Of a stretch of 64,000 nt of DNA, positions 35,216 to 47,622 are shown one piece after another. The position numbers and the translations under genes were made by a program. The notes beneath the pieces are model-generated. The model was not told the DNA's origin and did not search any database. It saw only the letters and a list, made by a program, of their open reading frames with translations. The stretch is from Areca catechu (taxonomy: Eukaryota > Streptophyta > Magnoliopsida > Arecales > Arecaceae). Numbering within the stretch: the first letter of the stretch is position 1; each line of letters starts with the position of its first letter. Location: positions 33,528,501-33,592,500 of the forward strand of contig CM038052.1 of NCBI GenBank assembly GCA_021397845.1. The letters run 5' to 3'.

Positions 35216-35400
35216 CTAGGGTGTGAAGCTCATCCAAGGCTTAAAAAAGGGCCGTATTGCCCTGCATGGGATGTGTAGCTCACCCAGGATTTTGATAAGG
35301 GCTGTATTGCCTCACCTAGGGAGCGTAGCTCACTTAGGGCATAAATAAGGGCCATATTACCTTGCCTGGTGTGCAAACTCACCCAGGGCTTTCTCAAATG
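35195..35400 (-). repeat. 50-bp tandem array in gypsy element 3
   Basis: Four copies of a 50-bp unit (GGGCCGTATTGCC then AGCTCACCCAGG), directly adjoining the dimeric array on the pol side. Confidence 0.8.
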
Positions 35401-35479
35401 CACCTCTGGTTTCGTGATCAAGGCATTTGGCATCCACTTTGCACAGGAAGAGAGAGAGCTTTCACTATAAGTTAGATTG

Positions 35480-37675
35480 ACTTAAGAATTGAAGGAGCAT
35501 ATCCTATTGATAATAGGTCATAGATTATCTGAATTCCAGGTGCTTGAGATGGGCATCCCATCCAATTGTTCCAAATGATAGGTACCAAAGTGTATAGCTT
35601 TGATGACATGGTTTGGTCCTTCCTAATTGGTTAAGAGCTTCCTTTGTTTGGTCGGTAGGCTGACTGTAACTTTCCTAAGCACCAATTCTCCTAGATGGAA
35701 CTGCTTCTCCTCGACCCTAGAATTAAAATAGTGGGCCTCTCATCACTGATGCATCGCCATTTAGAATTGGGCTTTCTCTTAGATTTTTTCAAGTAAGTCG
35801 AGGTACGCCCTGAGATCTTTTGAATTCTAGTGCTTGTCGTAGGCTTCGACCCTGTACGAGGGCAAGCCTAGCTCTAAGGCAAAGATTGTTTCTACTCCAA
35901 AGGTAAGTTAAATGGAGTCTCTTGATCGGAAGCTAGTATGTCATTTGATACGCTCAAAGGATACTATGCAATTCATCTGCCTAGGGCCCCTTGGCCTTGT
36001 CTAATCAAATCTTTAGACCCTATAAAATGGTTCAGTTAGTGACATTCGCTTCCCGTTCATCTGTAGGCATGAGACAGAGGTAAACCAGTGGATGATCTAC
36101 AATTTTTTACAAAAATCTTGGAAGGGTGCACTATCAAACTGTCAGCCATTATTGATAATAATTGTCTGAGACAAGTTGAACCGACAAATAATAGACTTTC
36201 AGATGAAATTATGAGCATCTCTCTTAGTGATCCAAGCTAGGGATTTCACCTCCACCCATTTGGTGAAGTAGTTGATAGCAATGATGAGGAACTTTCTTTG
36301 CTTGGAGGCTGAAGGGAATGGACCAAGGATGTCTATTCTTCACTGAGCAAATGGCCAAGATGAACTAATAGGAGCAAGAGGTGTCGATGGTCAATTCTAG
36401 ATGTTGGCATATAGTTGGCAATGGTTGCAGTGTTGCATAAACTCAATGGCATCCTTATGGATGTCGAGCTAATAATATCCTTGTCGAAGGATCTTGTTTG
36501 CCAGCCTAACCTTTGAGATGAATTTTATAGATGCTTTCATGGACCTCATGCAGGGCATAGTCGGCCTCCATGGGTCGGAGACAGCGAAGAAGTGGCATCG
36601 AGTAGAATCGTCGGTACAACTTTTCCTTAATCATCATGTACTCGATCAAGCAACTCTTGATTCTTCGAGCCTCAGCCTAATTCTTGGATAGCTATCTATC
36701 CTTCAAGTACCATATTAACGGGTCCATCCAGCATGGCTAGCAATCTACCTGCATCACTAGTGCTGGCTCGCCCTCGATGCTAGGCTTCCCCAAGTTCTCC
36801 ATATATATTTTTTTACAGATCTCTAGGTACTCCATAGTTACCAATATCGATAGAAGGTCTACCCAAGAGTTCTTCATCCTGGGCATCTGCACGATCTCAA
36901 AAGAGAGAAAATAAGGAATTATTTTCTTTACCTTTTCCAAGTACTTTTCATGGTGGGATCCTTGGCTTCGTACTTCTCGCGGACCTGGCCAATAACTAGT
37001 TGAAGTCAGTAAGGGCTTTGAAGTGCAATATCCTAAGCTTATAGGGCAATCTTAGCCCACTAAGAGGGCTTCATATTCCACCTTGTTATTTGAGGTTTTG
37101 AAGTTGAAATGGATGGCTTGCTTGGCAATGATGCCATCTGGGCTAGCAAGGATCATCCTTGCTTCGGAGCCTCTTGCATTGGATGCCCTGTCAATATGAA
37201 GCATCCAGATGTAGCCCTAGGATGAGGGCCACTGCTTTTGCTTCTACTTCGACTTCTTCAAGGAGTATACACTCCACTAGAAAGTTGGCCAATGCTTGGA
37301 CTTTGATAGAGGGCCGTGGATGGTATTAGATGTCAAACTCTCTGAGCTCCACTGCTCACTTGGCAATTCTCTTAAAGGTGTCCAACTTTTACAAGATCGA
37401 CCTTAGGAATTGATCCATCGGGATGGTGATGGAGTGCACCTGGAAGTAGGGCCAAAGCCATCGGGCTGAAATCAAGAGAGAATATGCGATCTTCTCCATC
37501 TTTGGATAGCAGGTCTCCATATCCTTCAGCAACTTATTGGTGTAGTACACTAGCTTCTATGCACCTTCTTCCTTGATAAGAACTGAGCTTATGGTGATTG
37601 GGGATATGCCAAGTACAAGTATAGCCTTTCTCCTTTTACTAGCCTCGATAGAAAGGGAGCTGAGCTATCTATCAT
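35480..37675 (-). pseudogene. RNase H and integrase remnants of gypsy element 3
   Basis: Minus-strand peptides in order: YLYLAYPQSP near 37.6 kb; a FGPTSRCTPSP region in the first RNase H; WMLHIDRASNARGSEARMIL near 37.2 kb (second RNase H, compare LHVDGASN); FEIVQMPRMKNSWVDLLS at 36.9 kb; MDILGPFPSASKQRKFLIIA and INYFTKWVEVKSLA at 36.35-36.24 kb (integrase core); and VEEKQFHLGELVLRKV at about 35.7 kb, the integrase C-terminus. Stops are frequent. Confidence 0.75.
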
Positions 37676-39556
37676 TTTCCCAACTTAACTATTAAATAAG
37701 TATTAATTAATTTATATTTAGTAAGAATGGATGCTTTTATTAGACTTTTGTAGAAAAGGAGTCCATGGATAGAAACAGCTCGATTTCCATAGTCCAACAA
37801 TATAGATGGTACTCAAATTAGAGTTCAAATAAGCTAGAAATTTAAATTTGAAATGGATTAAGAAATTGCACAAACTTTAAAGTAGCCGATCCACCATGGA
37901 TCAGCCGCTTGGCCCATAATGCCGATCGGTCTACATCTGCAATTAACCATAGTCCACGGCTAGGCTTCTTGGACCACGGGTGATTTCAATGCTCTACTGA
38001 CCAAGAGGATGGCTGGCAACCATCTCACGGCTTCCGGCAACCATCTCATGACTTTTGGTGACCCTACAGATTTCGATGACCACCCCTCGCCTCCAAGCTC
38101 CCAGCCACCATCATCCTTGTTCCCTTCACCTTCAATCACCAGATCTTATCGCTACTCACCCACTGCCATTCTCCCATCATCGGAGGAGATGTCGGAAGTC
38201 CACCGTCGGTTGTGCCCACCCCATGTCGATGGTTCTCTTTTTTCAGCCACCACCTCCAGCTAGCCTTCTGCCATAGCCATTATTTGTTCGTTCCTCGTGT
38301 CGTTCTCCACCTCACACCGCCTGCCTCCCACCGCTATCCACCCATCACCAGCCAGCCCATCACCGGCATGGCTGCCCAAGTGCCGTCCACTTGCAGCCGG
38401 CCATGTCCACCATTTTTTCCTATTGATCGGTCTCCCTGCCACCATGCCTTCCACTGCCCCCACCGCTAGCTGATCCTCGTCATCGCCATCATGGATTACG
38501 AGAAGCTAGCAGTTGACTTTGATTGAGAGAAGGGGATCTGGGATTCGATGAAGCCTGGTTTGAACTCTGTTTGCCCGAGAAGGAAGGAAGCATCCGTTCT
38601 GCATGAATTTCGGTGCAATCCAAGGCCTGTGATGCAGAATAGATAGCTGAGAAGTTTTTTCACGATATCTGGCCGATCTTGAGCCCGATTAACTCCAAAT
38701 TTGACTGGAAGGAATCCCTAAACGAGCTCTATGAAAGGAGGACCTTAAGAAGTAGAGAAATTGATCAATTCCATCGATAATATTTTCTTTTATTTTTCTT
38801 CTTGTAATTAGCTTAGGCTTTGAGAGAGAGAGGGAGATAAATTAAAAAAAAGAGTTCTTCAGGAGAGGAGGTGCGGTGACAGCATCCCAAATCTTCATGA
38901 AAATATATCCAAGAGCCACATGTGACTGAAATGCAGTCTATAGGAAAGTACACGGGTCTTTTCATATCAATTTGTGTGATTGTTTTATTTTCTATATAAT
39001 TGAATAATTGCTTTCAATTCCCTTCTCTTTTCTGATTGATTTTCTAGATTAATTATCCTGGTGGGATGAATCATGATCCTAGCATGATATGATTCATGCT
39101 CAACATAAATAATTAATTCTAGAGATTTATTTATGTATCTTGTTAGGATCTTTCAACTTAATCATTGGATAGTCTATACTTGTAGCACAGGCCATGATCC
39201 TGACAAGACATGATTTATACACGGCAAGATAGTCTATACTAAGGATTAGTTTGAAAGATTCTAAAATAAATATAGAATTCGATTGTTTAGATTAGAGCAA
39301 ATACCTAATTTATGATTGTGATTACTTGGAAACCTGAAGACATCTTTTTATCATATAAATCCCTCGATCTCATGTTTAGTTTTAATTGATCAGTTTTAAT
39401 TAACCCATCATCTATTTTCTAAACATCTAAATAATTATCTCTTTTCTTTATTTTCTTCATGAAATAATTATCCTTGATCCTCGAGGATACAATCTCGACT
39501 CATTACTGCTATAGTTATAAGTAGGTTTTATTTTTGATCTCCTATGACAGCGATCA
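37676..39556 (+). repeat. Possible LTR of a gypsy element, plus strand
   Basis: The segment ends in CA directly before a gypsy-type primer binding site. No matching second LTR was seen, so its left boundary and identity are inferred only. Small Pro/Ser-rich open frames at 38009-38469 have no family resemblance. Confidence 0.35.
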
Positions 39557-39558
39557 AA

Positions 39559-39579
39559 TTTTGGCACCATTGCCAGGAT
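39559..39579 (+). promoter_or_regulatory. Gypsy-type primer binding site
   Basis: TTTTGGCACCATTGCCAGGA resembles the TTTTGGCGCCGTTGCCGGGGA found just inside many plant gypsy LTRs, with four changes. Confidence 0.6.
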
Positions 39580-39913
39580 CTAGGCATGATTGTTTGATAA
39601 AAAAAATATTTTTTTTAATACATTTATTCCTCTTTTTAGTTTATTACCTTTTTTTAGTTGCTTTAATTATTAGATTTCCTTATTTTCTTCTTAACATAAA
39701 AAAAAAATTCCTTCCTTTTTACAAACCAACTCCTAACCTAATTAATTTTTCCTTTTAAATAACTTACCTTAAAGAACCTAAAAGAACCATATGTCACCTT
39801 CTATAGAATGCAATTAATTTAATAAAATAAATAATAAATTTAAAACCTTCTAACTGTTTAGACACCTTGTTTGATTTGTATGCATTTCTATAAAATACTT
39901 TAAGGATATAACC

Positions 39914-41368
39914 TGTTGACTCTTGTCTTGATTTTGATGAATAATAAAATACTTAAATATATTTAAGTACTAACTGTGTATTAAAAGTATGCTTATCAGA
40001 ACAGGATACTCATCAAAGTTATAAGGTGCTGAAAGTTTAAATGCTTGTCATCTTGTTGAAGAAGTCACTTATATTGATAAAATGTTAAGTTAATTAGACC
40101 TTAGCAATAAGAGTGATCTTGAAGGACTCAAATCTTAAAATTGGAGAAGTTTCAGCAGAGTTTCAATAGAATTTTAGGAGAGTTTCAGCCAAGTATCGAC
40201 TCATGAAAGTGAAGTGTCAACTCAAGGTATCGACTCACAGAAACTTGTACTGATATACAGAAGAAGTTTTAGCTAGTATGCATGAAGTGTCGACTCATGA
40301 AGACCAAGTATTGACTCATGTGTCGACTCATGTGTTGACTTATATGTCGACTCATGTATCGACTCAAGGTCTGAGACCAAAAATGATACAGAACATGCTG
40401 AATTCAAGTTTTTGCTCAAGTGTCGACTCTTAAAGATGAAGTGTCGACTCAAGTGTTGACTCACCAGAAGAAATGTCGATGTGCCAGAGGACTCCAGAGA
40501 GCTTCAAAAATATTTTTGACCTAGTGTCGACTCAAGTATTGACTCATGACCTGAATGTCGACACTTGCAGGTTTGGATGAACAATAATACCTAGTTTTTA
40601 AAGCACGAAATTTATCATTTATATTTCTAACGGTTATTTTCTTCTCTCTAATGGTCAAAAATGATCATTTAAGGCTTGGAAAGATATTAAAGTGGACCAA
40701 ACTCAAGGAGGAAGTAATTCATTACAAATCTTTCAAGTATTCATTAAGAGTTCATTACTTTTGAGTGAAGTTGAGCCTTCAAGCATTCAAGAGCATTCAA
40801 GAAGCCTTCAAGTCTAATCTTCAAGCATCTATTAAGGCTTCAACAACTTGAGGATAAGCTTCTTAACTATAATAAAAGAACTTCAAAGAGATATTTGCTT
40901 TATTTTTGAAAGCTTATCGTATCTTTACTTTGTACTTGAATTTATTGTTATTTCTAGTTTCAAGTGGATTGAAACTAGTGGTTTGGTTGTTAGTGAGACT
41001 TATAAAACCAACTAGGTTGTTGGTGAGTTTTGTAAAAATCAACTAGATTTTTGGTTAGCCTTGTAAAACTAAGAAAGGTTTTGATTAGTGAGCCCGGAAA
41101 ACTAATCTACTGTAATCAAGTTGGATTATAGTGAAATATGTAAGTGGACCTTGGGGAGTGGACGTAGGTGCCTTGGAGTGCACCGAACCATTATATATTC
41201 TTATGTTTATAATTGTCTATCTTTTTTTCTTACATTTACTTTATACTTCTACTGCATACTCAATTGAGCACACAAACACTCACAAATACTAGCACTTATA
41301 TTTAATCTTTGCAAAAACTTTTAAAACCCAATTCACCCCCCCTCTTGGGTTGCTTTAGTTGGACAACA
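39914..41368 (+). repeat. 5' LTR of copia element 2
   Basis: 1,455 bp, from TGTTGACTCTTG to TTGGACAACA. At about 40190-40565 it holds GTCGACTCA-type repeats corresponding to the palindromic array of copia element 1, but more degenerate and mostly in the GTGTCGACTCA form. Confidence 0.85.
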
Positions 41369-41370
41369 AG

Positions 41371-41382
41371 TGGTATCAGAGC
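41371..41382 (+). promoter_or_regulatory. Primer binding site of copia element 2
   Basis: TGGTATCAGAGC, two bases after the LTR, as in copia element 1. Confidence 0.9.
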
Positions 41383-41429
41383 CTTGTACTCAGCTTATAG
41401 GTCTAACCATCTTGAGTTAAAGATCTATA

Positions 41430-44400
41430 GCAGCCCCTATAGGTTCTAGTGTTGTTGAGGGTCAAGCCTCAATAGATCGTCCTTTTTTAAGGGTGCTAAT
41501 TACACTTATTGAAAGCCCCGTGTGAGAATTTATATGTATTCAATAGATTATAATCTTTGAAAGGTTGTTGTAAAGGTCTCTATGTTCCTTCCATGATGAT
41601 TAATGGCATTTCTATTTCAAAACTAGAAGAGGATTGTGATGAAAATGATATTAAGCAATCGGAGCTTAATGCAAAAGCTATGAACTTGCTTTATTATGCA
41701 TTGGATCCTAGTGAATTTAATAGGACTTTCACATGCGCATCCATGAAGAAAATTTGGGACACACTTGAGGTTATTCATGAGGGTACCCATCTATTAGATG
41801 TATGCCCTGAAAGCCATGTTGCTTGACATATTTTAATTTTAGGGCATGAACTTTGTACTTATTTTTTTTATTAATTAAAAGGGAATTAGTTTCATTCATA
41901 TTGTTGTGTCTATGAATCGTCCATGGAGTTAATGGATAATGACACATATTCTCAAGAGTTAGAATCTGAGGCATGTACCTTTATAGATTAACTTCTAAAG
42001 GCTTCCGATTGTTAGAATATTATGAGGATGGTGATTAATCCGTTAAAATCGGTGCACGATCACTTCCCTTTCTGGGTGACACTGGAGTGAGAGTGCAGGT
42101 AGTTGATAGAGATGAACGGTACTGAGCGTGACCAAGTACAGGAAGTTATATGGATGACTACTCACTCGTCGATAACTTCCTGATGTTGTAGTTATGTGAA
42201 TAGTTCCTTGACCTAGAGTGTCTCGGCTACTCACAATAAGGTTGATGTAGTTTGATAGCATAATCACATGGTTCCTATCCATACGGGACTTTGCAGTGTT
42301 CGTTGGCTGCAATAAGTTTATTGTAGGAATAGGGTGTTCACTTGTAGGGATCGATCAGCCTTAGTAGTAAGGTATAATCCTATACAAGCTTAATGAGACT
42401 AAGTCCAGAAGTCTATGGTCATAGCAGGATGATAATGAAAAGGTGTTTTCATTAGTATCACAATTGAACTTGAGTCGATTAGGTTAAGCATATGACTGAT
42501 GGGTTTGACGAGTATCCGTAATCAATATCATGTCAGGATTTTGATAGAGAAATCGAATCACATGGTAACTACACCTAGGGGTTCCAATCTTATTCTGCTG
42601 GATTGCCACTACATACTGCTAAGTATCACTGGTGGATTATGAGAGCCCGTTAGGATCATTCTCGGATCGATGATCCTAATTAGGGTTAGCTGAAATTATT
42701 TCAGTCCATCGAAAGGAGTTTCGATGATATATAATGAAGATTATAGCATGTCTCATTACCAGACAGGATAGGACCTGAGGGTCACACATATTAGGAGCTC
42801 AAGTAATTAATCAGCAAATCAATTTGGACCTAATTGTAAGTGTTACAATTAATATTTGACCTAATTATAAATGTTACAATTAATTGATTATAGATTAATT
42901 ATTAATTAATTTAAATTAGATTTAATTTAATTGGGTTAAACTTAATTAATTAATCCTAATTGATTCGGGTCAATGTCCGCTTTGAAATGGTTCGATCGGA
43001 TTTAAAATCGACTTCAGTTTGACTATAAAATCATTATATTTGGACCAAGACCTAGAGTCCAGTTAGACTAGGACTCTCTCTCTTTGTCTCCCCTTCCCTC
43101 CACATGCCTAAATGGATCCCAATTTATTTTGTGTGATAAAAGAAAAGAGGGGCGTGAAATAGGTGGGCACTAATTCATAATTGGAGTGGAGGAATATAAG
43201 GAGTCCTTCTCATTCACTCCTCTTAATTTCAACCGGTTGAAATTGAAATACCGGTATTTTGGCATGGAGGACTTGTAGAGTTTTATCGTGAAAGAAATAA
43301 AAGAATGGAGAAAGGGGTGACCGAACACATGTTTTTGTTTTTGGCATGATTTCCTTTTGGGCGTCATCTCTCTTGGGCTTCTTTTCTCCTGAGAGTCTCT
43401 CTCCTGGCACATAGTATTCTTTTCCTTCTAGTTTATTTCTTCCTTGAGATCTTTAAGAGTGTTGAGAGGTCTTCTACATAAAAGAAAGAAGAGGAAAAAG
43501 GGTCCAAGGTCTTGCAGATCTAAGATTGCAAGATAGAAGCTGAAAGCTGGTCCAGATTTGGATCGGCACGGTTTTTAAAGTGGGTGATTTGCTGAAAGAG
43601 GAGATAGCTGCAAGGATCTAGCAGTCCGGTGCCCTCTACGACTCGGTTGCGAGAGCTTCGTGTGGATACCAACAGATATCGGGCGATTTCACGGCTTCAG
43701 ATCTAATATTTTTTCATGTTATTCAGCATATTAGAAATTTATGATAAATAAATTAGATTTATTTATGATTTGCATGATTAGATATAAAATTATTTTTATA
43801 TCTGCTTCTACTGGTCAAGCTTTTGATGCCTGATTTTATGCAACATACTTTCCTGTTCCTGGGAGAATTCCAACACCATCAAGTGAAGAATACTAAAATA
43901 AATATGCTCATTCATACATATGAAATGTTTAGAATCGAGCCAAATGAATCTATTACTGATATGTATACTAGATTTACTAACATTATAAATAGTACGAGAA
44001 GTCTTGGAAAAGTTATGACTAACGCTGACCTTATAAATAAAATTCTTAGATCATTGCCAACATCTTGGGTCCAAAGGTCACGACAATACAAGAAGCTAAA
44101 GATGTTGAGACACTTTCCTGGAGTAACTTGTCGGTTCACTCATGACTTATGAGTTGAGTTTGAAACAAAAAGTTGTGGTTGTAGATAGAAAGAAGAAGAC
44201 CATCGCATTCAAATCTACTACATCAAATGAGTCTTCAAGTGAAGAATCAGAAGAAGGTAAAAATGAAGATGAAGAGGCATTAGTAGCTAGAAAATTCAAA
44301 AGATTCATGAGAAAAAGGAAGTTCCCCTACAAAAAGAAGCCACAACCTAGCAAGGAAAAAGAAAAAGAAAAAGAAAAAGAGAAGAAGGACCAACTAATTT

Positions 44401-44534
44401 GCTTCAAGTGCAAGAAGCCCAGACACTACAAGATTGATTATCCTCTCCTAAAGAAGTTCAAAAAGAAATTCAGAAAGAAGGCAATGATGGCAATATGGAG
44501 CGATAGTGAAGACTCCAGTTCAGAGGAAGAATAA
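41430..44534 (+). pseudogene. gag of copia element 2, interrupted by a solo LTR
   Basis: The first part (to 41791) reads like the gag of copia element 1 and has TGA at the same two tryptophan codons (41510 and 41558). It continues KLEEDCDENDIKQSELNAKA and KKIWDTLEVIHEGTH. After the solo LTR it resumes VKNTKINMLIHTYEMF at 43881. A frameshift lies near 44070-44140. The 130-residue open frame at 44142-44534 has an acidic Ser/Glu segment, a KEKEKEKEKEK run and a zinc knuckle (44400-44441) CFKCKKPRHYKIDY in which the last Cys is Tyr. Confidence 0.85.
41792..43875. mobile_element. Solo LTR, 2,084 bp, inserted in copia element 2
   Basis: A perfect 5-bp duplication, ccatc, flanks it (41787-41791 and 43876-43880). 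It starts TATTAGATGTATGCCC, which is TG to TA at the end, and ends GAATTCCAACA. The interior has no coding sequence. The start resembles long-LTR copia families whose LTRs begin TGTTGG..TATGCCC. The gag frame of copia 2 is restored when it is removed, which confirms both edges. It arose by LTR-LTR recombination after insertion. Confidence 0.88.
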
Positions 44535-45457
44535 CAAGAAGTCGCCAATATTTGCCTAATGGCTTATGAAGATGAGGTACAATCTGAACTTGAATTTGAA
44601 TTTATATTTGAAAAACTTAGAGATGCTTTTGATGAACTTATACATGAATATAAATTACCAAAATTGATAATAAAATATTGAAAAAGCATGCTGATTCCTT
44701 TTCTTTTGAAAACACCAATCATGTTAATGAAAACAATGATCTAAAAGTCAATATTGATATTTTAGAAAATAAAAGAATTCTTTATCAAAAGAAATGGAAG
44801 TTTTGAAAAGATCCAAGGCTATTGTTACAAAATAATAAACTTTTAAAGAAAAATAAAGATCTTGAGGTAGAAAATAAAAAATTTAAAGATGAGCTTGATA
44901 AAGTAAAATCTTTTGTTGGAAAGTTTACATTTAGCTCTGAAAAGTTGAATTTATTATTGAACAATCAAAGAGCTATGTTTGATAAGCTAGACTTGGTCAC
45001 AAGCAACAAAAAAAAAAAAAAAATTTCAAGTTTTTTTTGTTCCAGAATCATCTAATGTAATTTGCTTTAGTTGTAGAAAATTTGGACATAAAGCTTATCA
45101 ATGTAATTTGAGAAAATTAAATAATTCAAGAAAAGTTTGGATTCCAAAAGGAATCATTCTTACTAACTCTAAAGGACCCAAGATGGCTTGGGTACCTAAA
45201 ACAAAAACTTGATCTTTTCACGGGTGTGTCTTGCAACTAAAGAGAAAAGAGATTGTGGTATCTTGACAGTGATTGCTCAAGACACGTAACAGGAGATATG
45301 AAGCAATTCACTTCTTTTGAAGCTTTAAATGGATGGAGTATAACTTTTAGAGACAATGTAAAAGAAAAATCATTAATATCGGTAAAGTTTACATCTTCCT
45401 TTCTATTTTTATTGATAATGTATTATTATTAGAGGGATTAAAACATAATTCACTTAG
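44535..45457 (+). pseudogene. Copia element 2: linker, second zinc knuckle and start of protease
   Basis: A Lys/Glu-rich coiled-coil piece (44822-45000) is followed by a complete CX2CX4HX4C knuckle, CFSCRKFGHKAYQC, at 45063-45104, and then RKVWIPKGI-type linker repeats. The protease start WYLDSDCSRHVTGDM lies at 45256-45300; the family has DSG at the active site, here DSD. The sequence stops at the gypsy 2 insertion inside a stretch matching LKHNLLSISQLCD. Confidence 0.8.
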
Positions 45458-47103
45458 TGTTGCCACTTGGATCATTGTGGCCCGCAGCTCCTACATGGCA
45501 TCGGATTGTACCTTCTTCACTTGGTATCCAACACGTGTGGCCGCCCTGCAAAAAAAGGAGACCCAGGCCAGGGATCTCGGCGAGGGCACTCCGATGGTAA
45601 AGTCAGTGGAACGATCTAAGAGAACAGATCCTCTGAGGTGGATCCCGAGTTGGTTTCCATTCTTAGAGATTTTGAAAGAAAAGAGCGAAGTGAGAATTTT
45701 GGTGGAGGAAGAGAGCTTGAGCAATGGCGGCTGTATTCATTGGAACTCTTTCGATGAGTTCTCTGGTAGCCTTAGAGCGCTCTTTCTTGCTACCCCTTCC
45801 TCTACCTGTTCTTGCTTACCTCCTTCGAAGGCCCTCTTCCTTTCTTATAGACAGAAGGTACTGTCTGTTACCAGCTTCAGGCTTGCCCTCCCCCTCCTCC
45901 CCTCCTTCGGGGATGCTACGAGGTCAACGAGGGGCAGAGCTTGAGGATCACACCCGAGCCCCCTCTTTCTTCATGGTCAAAAGTTATATCGCGAGCTTTG
46001 ATGTCCTGGTAGGATGCCCTGTTTGGAAAAACTTGGCAAAGTCTCGATCCGGGGGTAAATGCTCTAGGACTCGAGCCCTCTGGTGCAACCTTCTTCTTCA
46101 AGGTGGTGTAGACGATCGGTGGAGGGGCGCGGTGTCTCAGTGGCACATCCTTTCCCAAGCGATGTAAACGGTGGCCTGAAGGAACCCTGGTGCCACGACG
46201 AGATGGTTCCCCATAGGTCGGCATGCTCTCCCTTTATAGCCTTCGGGTGGCGTGCCGCTACCCACCTGGTGTACCAGCTTCATGGTCGACCTTGACCATG
46301 GGTCAACCTTGAGCCGGGTGCCCCTTCTCAGCCAAATGGTACATGGCTCGAGGGAGATCGACTTCAGTTGGGGACTCGACCCTAAGGGAGTCACCCTGGT
46401 TGAAGGGCTCAAGGCTCGAGGAGCAAAGCGGGAGCTCGACTTTGGCCGAGACTCGACCCTGAGAGAGTCACCCCGGTGGAAGGGCTCGAAGCTCAAGGAG
46501 CGGGAGCTCGACTTTGACCAGGGGCTCGATCCTGAGGGAGCCACCCTGGCAAAAGGGCTCAAGGCTCGAGGAGCGAAGCAGGAGCTCGACTTCGGCCAGG
46601 GACTCGACCCTGAGGGAGCCACCCGACGGAAGGGCTCGAAGCTTGAGGAGTGAGAGCTCGACTTCGATCGGGGGCTCGACCTTGAGAGAGCCAACTTGAC
46701 AGAAGGGCTTAAGGCTCAAGGAGTGAAGCGGGAGCTCGACTTTGACTGGGGATTCAATCCTGAGGGAGCTACCTCGGTGAAAGGGCTTGAAGCTTGAGGA
46801 GCAAAGCAGGAGCTTGACTTCAGTCGGGGACTTGACCCTAAGGGAGCCACCATAGTGGAAGGGCTCGAAGCTCGAGGAGCGATGCGGGAGCTCGACTTCG
46901 ATCGAGGACTCGACCCTGAGGGAGCCACCCGTGGAAGGGCTTGAAGCTCAAAAAGTGGGAGCTTAACTTCGATCGGGGGCTCGACCCTGAGGGAGCCACC
47001 CCGACGAAAGGGCTTGAGAAGCGAGATTGGCATGGCAATCCTTGCCAGCGTGACTTCTAGCTGGGTTCAAGGAGGACTCCATGTTAGCGATCTTGCCACA
47101 TCA
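45458..47103 (-). repeat. 3' LTR of gypsy element 2 (minus orientation)
   Basis: Plus-strand ends are TGTTGCCACTT and TGCCACATCA, similar along the whole length to the other LTR. It carries the same tandem array at about 46350-47030. Confidence 0.9.
46350..47030 (-). repeat. 72/78-bp tandem array inside the gypsy 2 LTR
   Basis: About nine units on the pattern GAGCTCGACTTCGATCGGGG, GCTCGACCCTGAGGGAGCCACC, then GAAGGGCTCGAAGCTCGAGG. The 78-bp type has an extra AGCGAAG-like hexamer near its end. Both lengths are multiples of three, so long Ser/Pro-rich frames stay open on the minus strand. Confidence 0.85.
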
Positions 47104-47120
47104 TTTGTCCCCTACTCCCA
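47104..47120 (-). promoter_or_regulatory. Polypurine tract of gypsy element 2
   Basis: Minus strand GGGAGTAGGGGACAAA directly before the 3' LTR. Confidence 0.75.
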
Positions 47121-47622
47121 AGTCCCGATAGAATATGGCACTCGGGTCGAAGGGAGTTATTATGGAGTTGACATGGAAGAGTGAAAATCTGGTGCTATTA
47201 AATGCCACGATCACCGCCGCTTCGTGAATCGCATCTTAAAGCCAGTACAGGGGTACCACCTCAGCAAGTTCGAGGAAGTATGATGGTCGATGTTGGGCTC
47301 GAGGCAGTCTTTAGTGCATCGAGGCACTGTCCTTCGGCTATCCATCGCACTTGGTGCCCATCCGATGATGAAAGCTATGAAAAGATGTACGGTCGCTACC
47401 TGGCTATTTTGAAAAATGAGGAGACTTTCCTCAAACTATCTCTTTCAATTCTCCGTGCCGGTAGTTGGTTAAAGTTTTGTCCTTTCTCGAGCTATCCTTT
47501 CCTCTAAGGCAACCAGGTTAGTCTTCCCTCCTCATCTTCTTCTTCTTCTGTGGCTAGGTTGAGTCCTTCCCTAGATCCTTCAGTCCTTTAGCTTTCTTAT
47601 TCTTCCTTCTCCCCTGCCATAG

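Larger units (their letters stand above)
32930..37675 (-). mobile_element. Decayed Tat-type gypsy element 3, minus strand, 5'-truncated
   Basis: On the minus strand the readable order is first RNase H (about 37.67-37.3 kb), second RNase H (about 37.2-36.75 kb), integrase (about 36.5-35.5 kb), then tandem arrays and further non-coding sequence. No RT, protease or gag was recognised above 37,675 and no LTR pair was found, so both ends are uncertain. It is more decayed than the other two gypsy copies. Confidence 0.7.

Noticed and set aside
38009..38469. Three overlapping plus-strand Pro/Ser-rich frames
   Set aside because: They follow from C-rich composition; no domain, and they lie in a putative LTR.
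46137..46694. 185-residue minus-strand open frame rich in Ser, Pro and Lys
   Set aside because: It lies entirely in the tandem array of the gypsy 2 LTR, whose units are multiples of three. The peptide is a repeat of the array; similar frames exist in the partner LTR.
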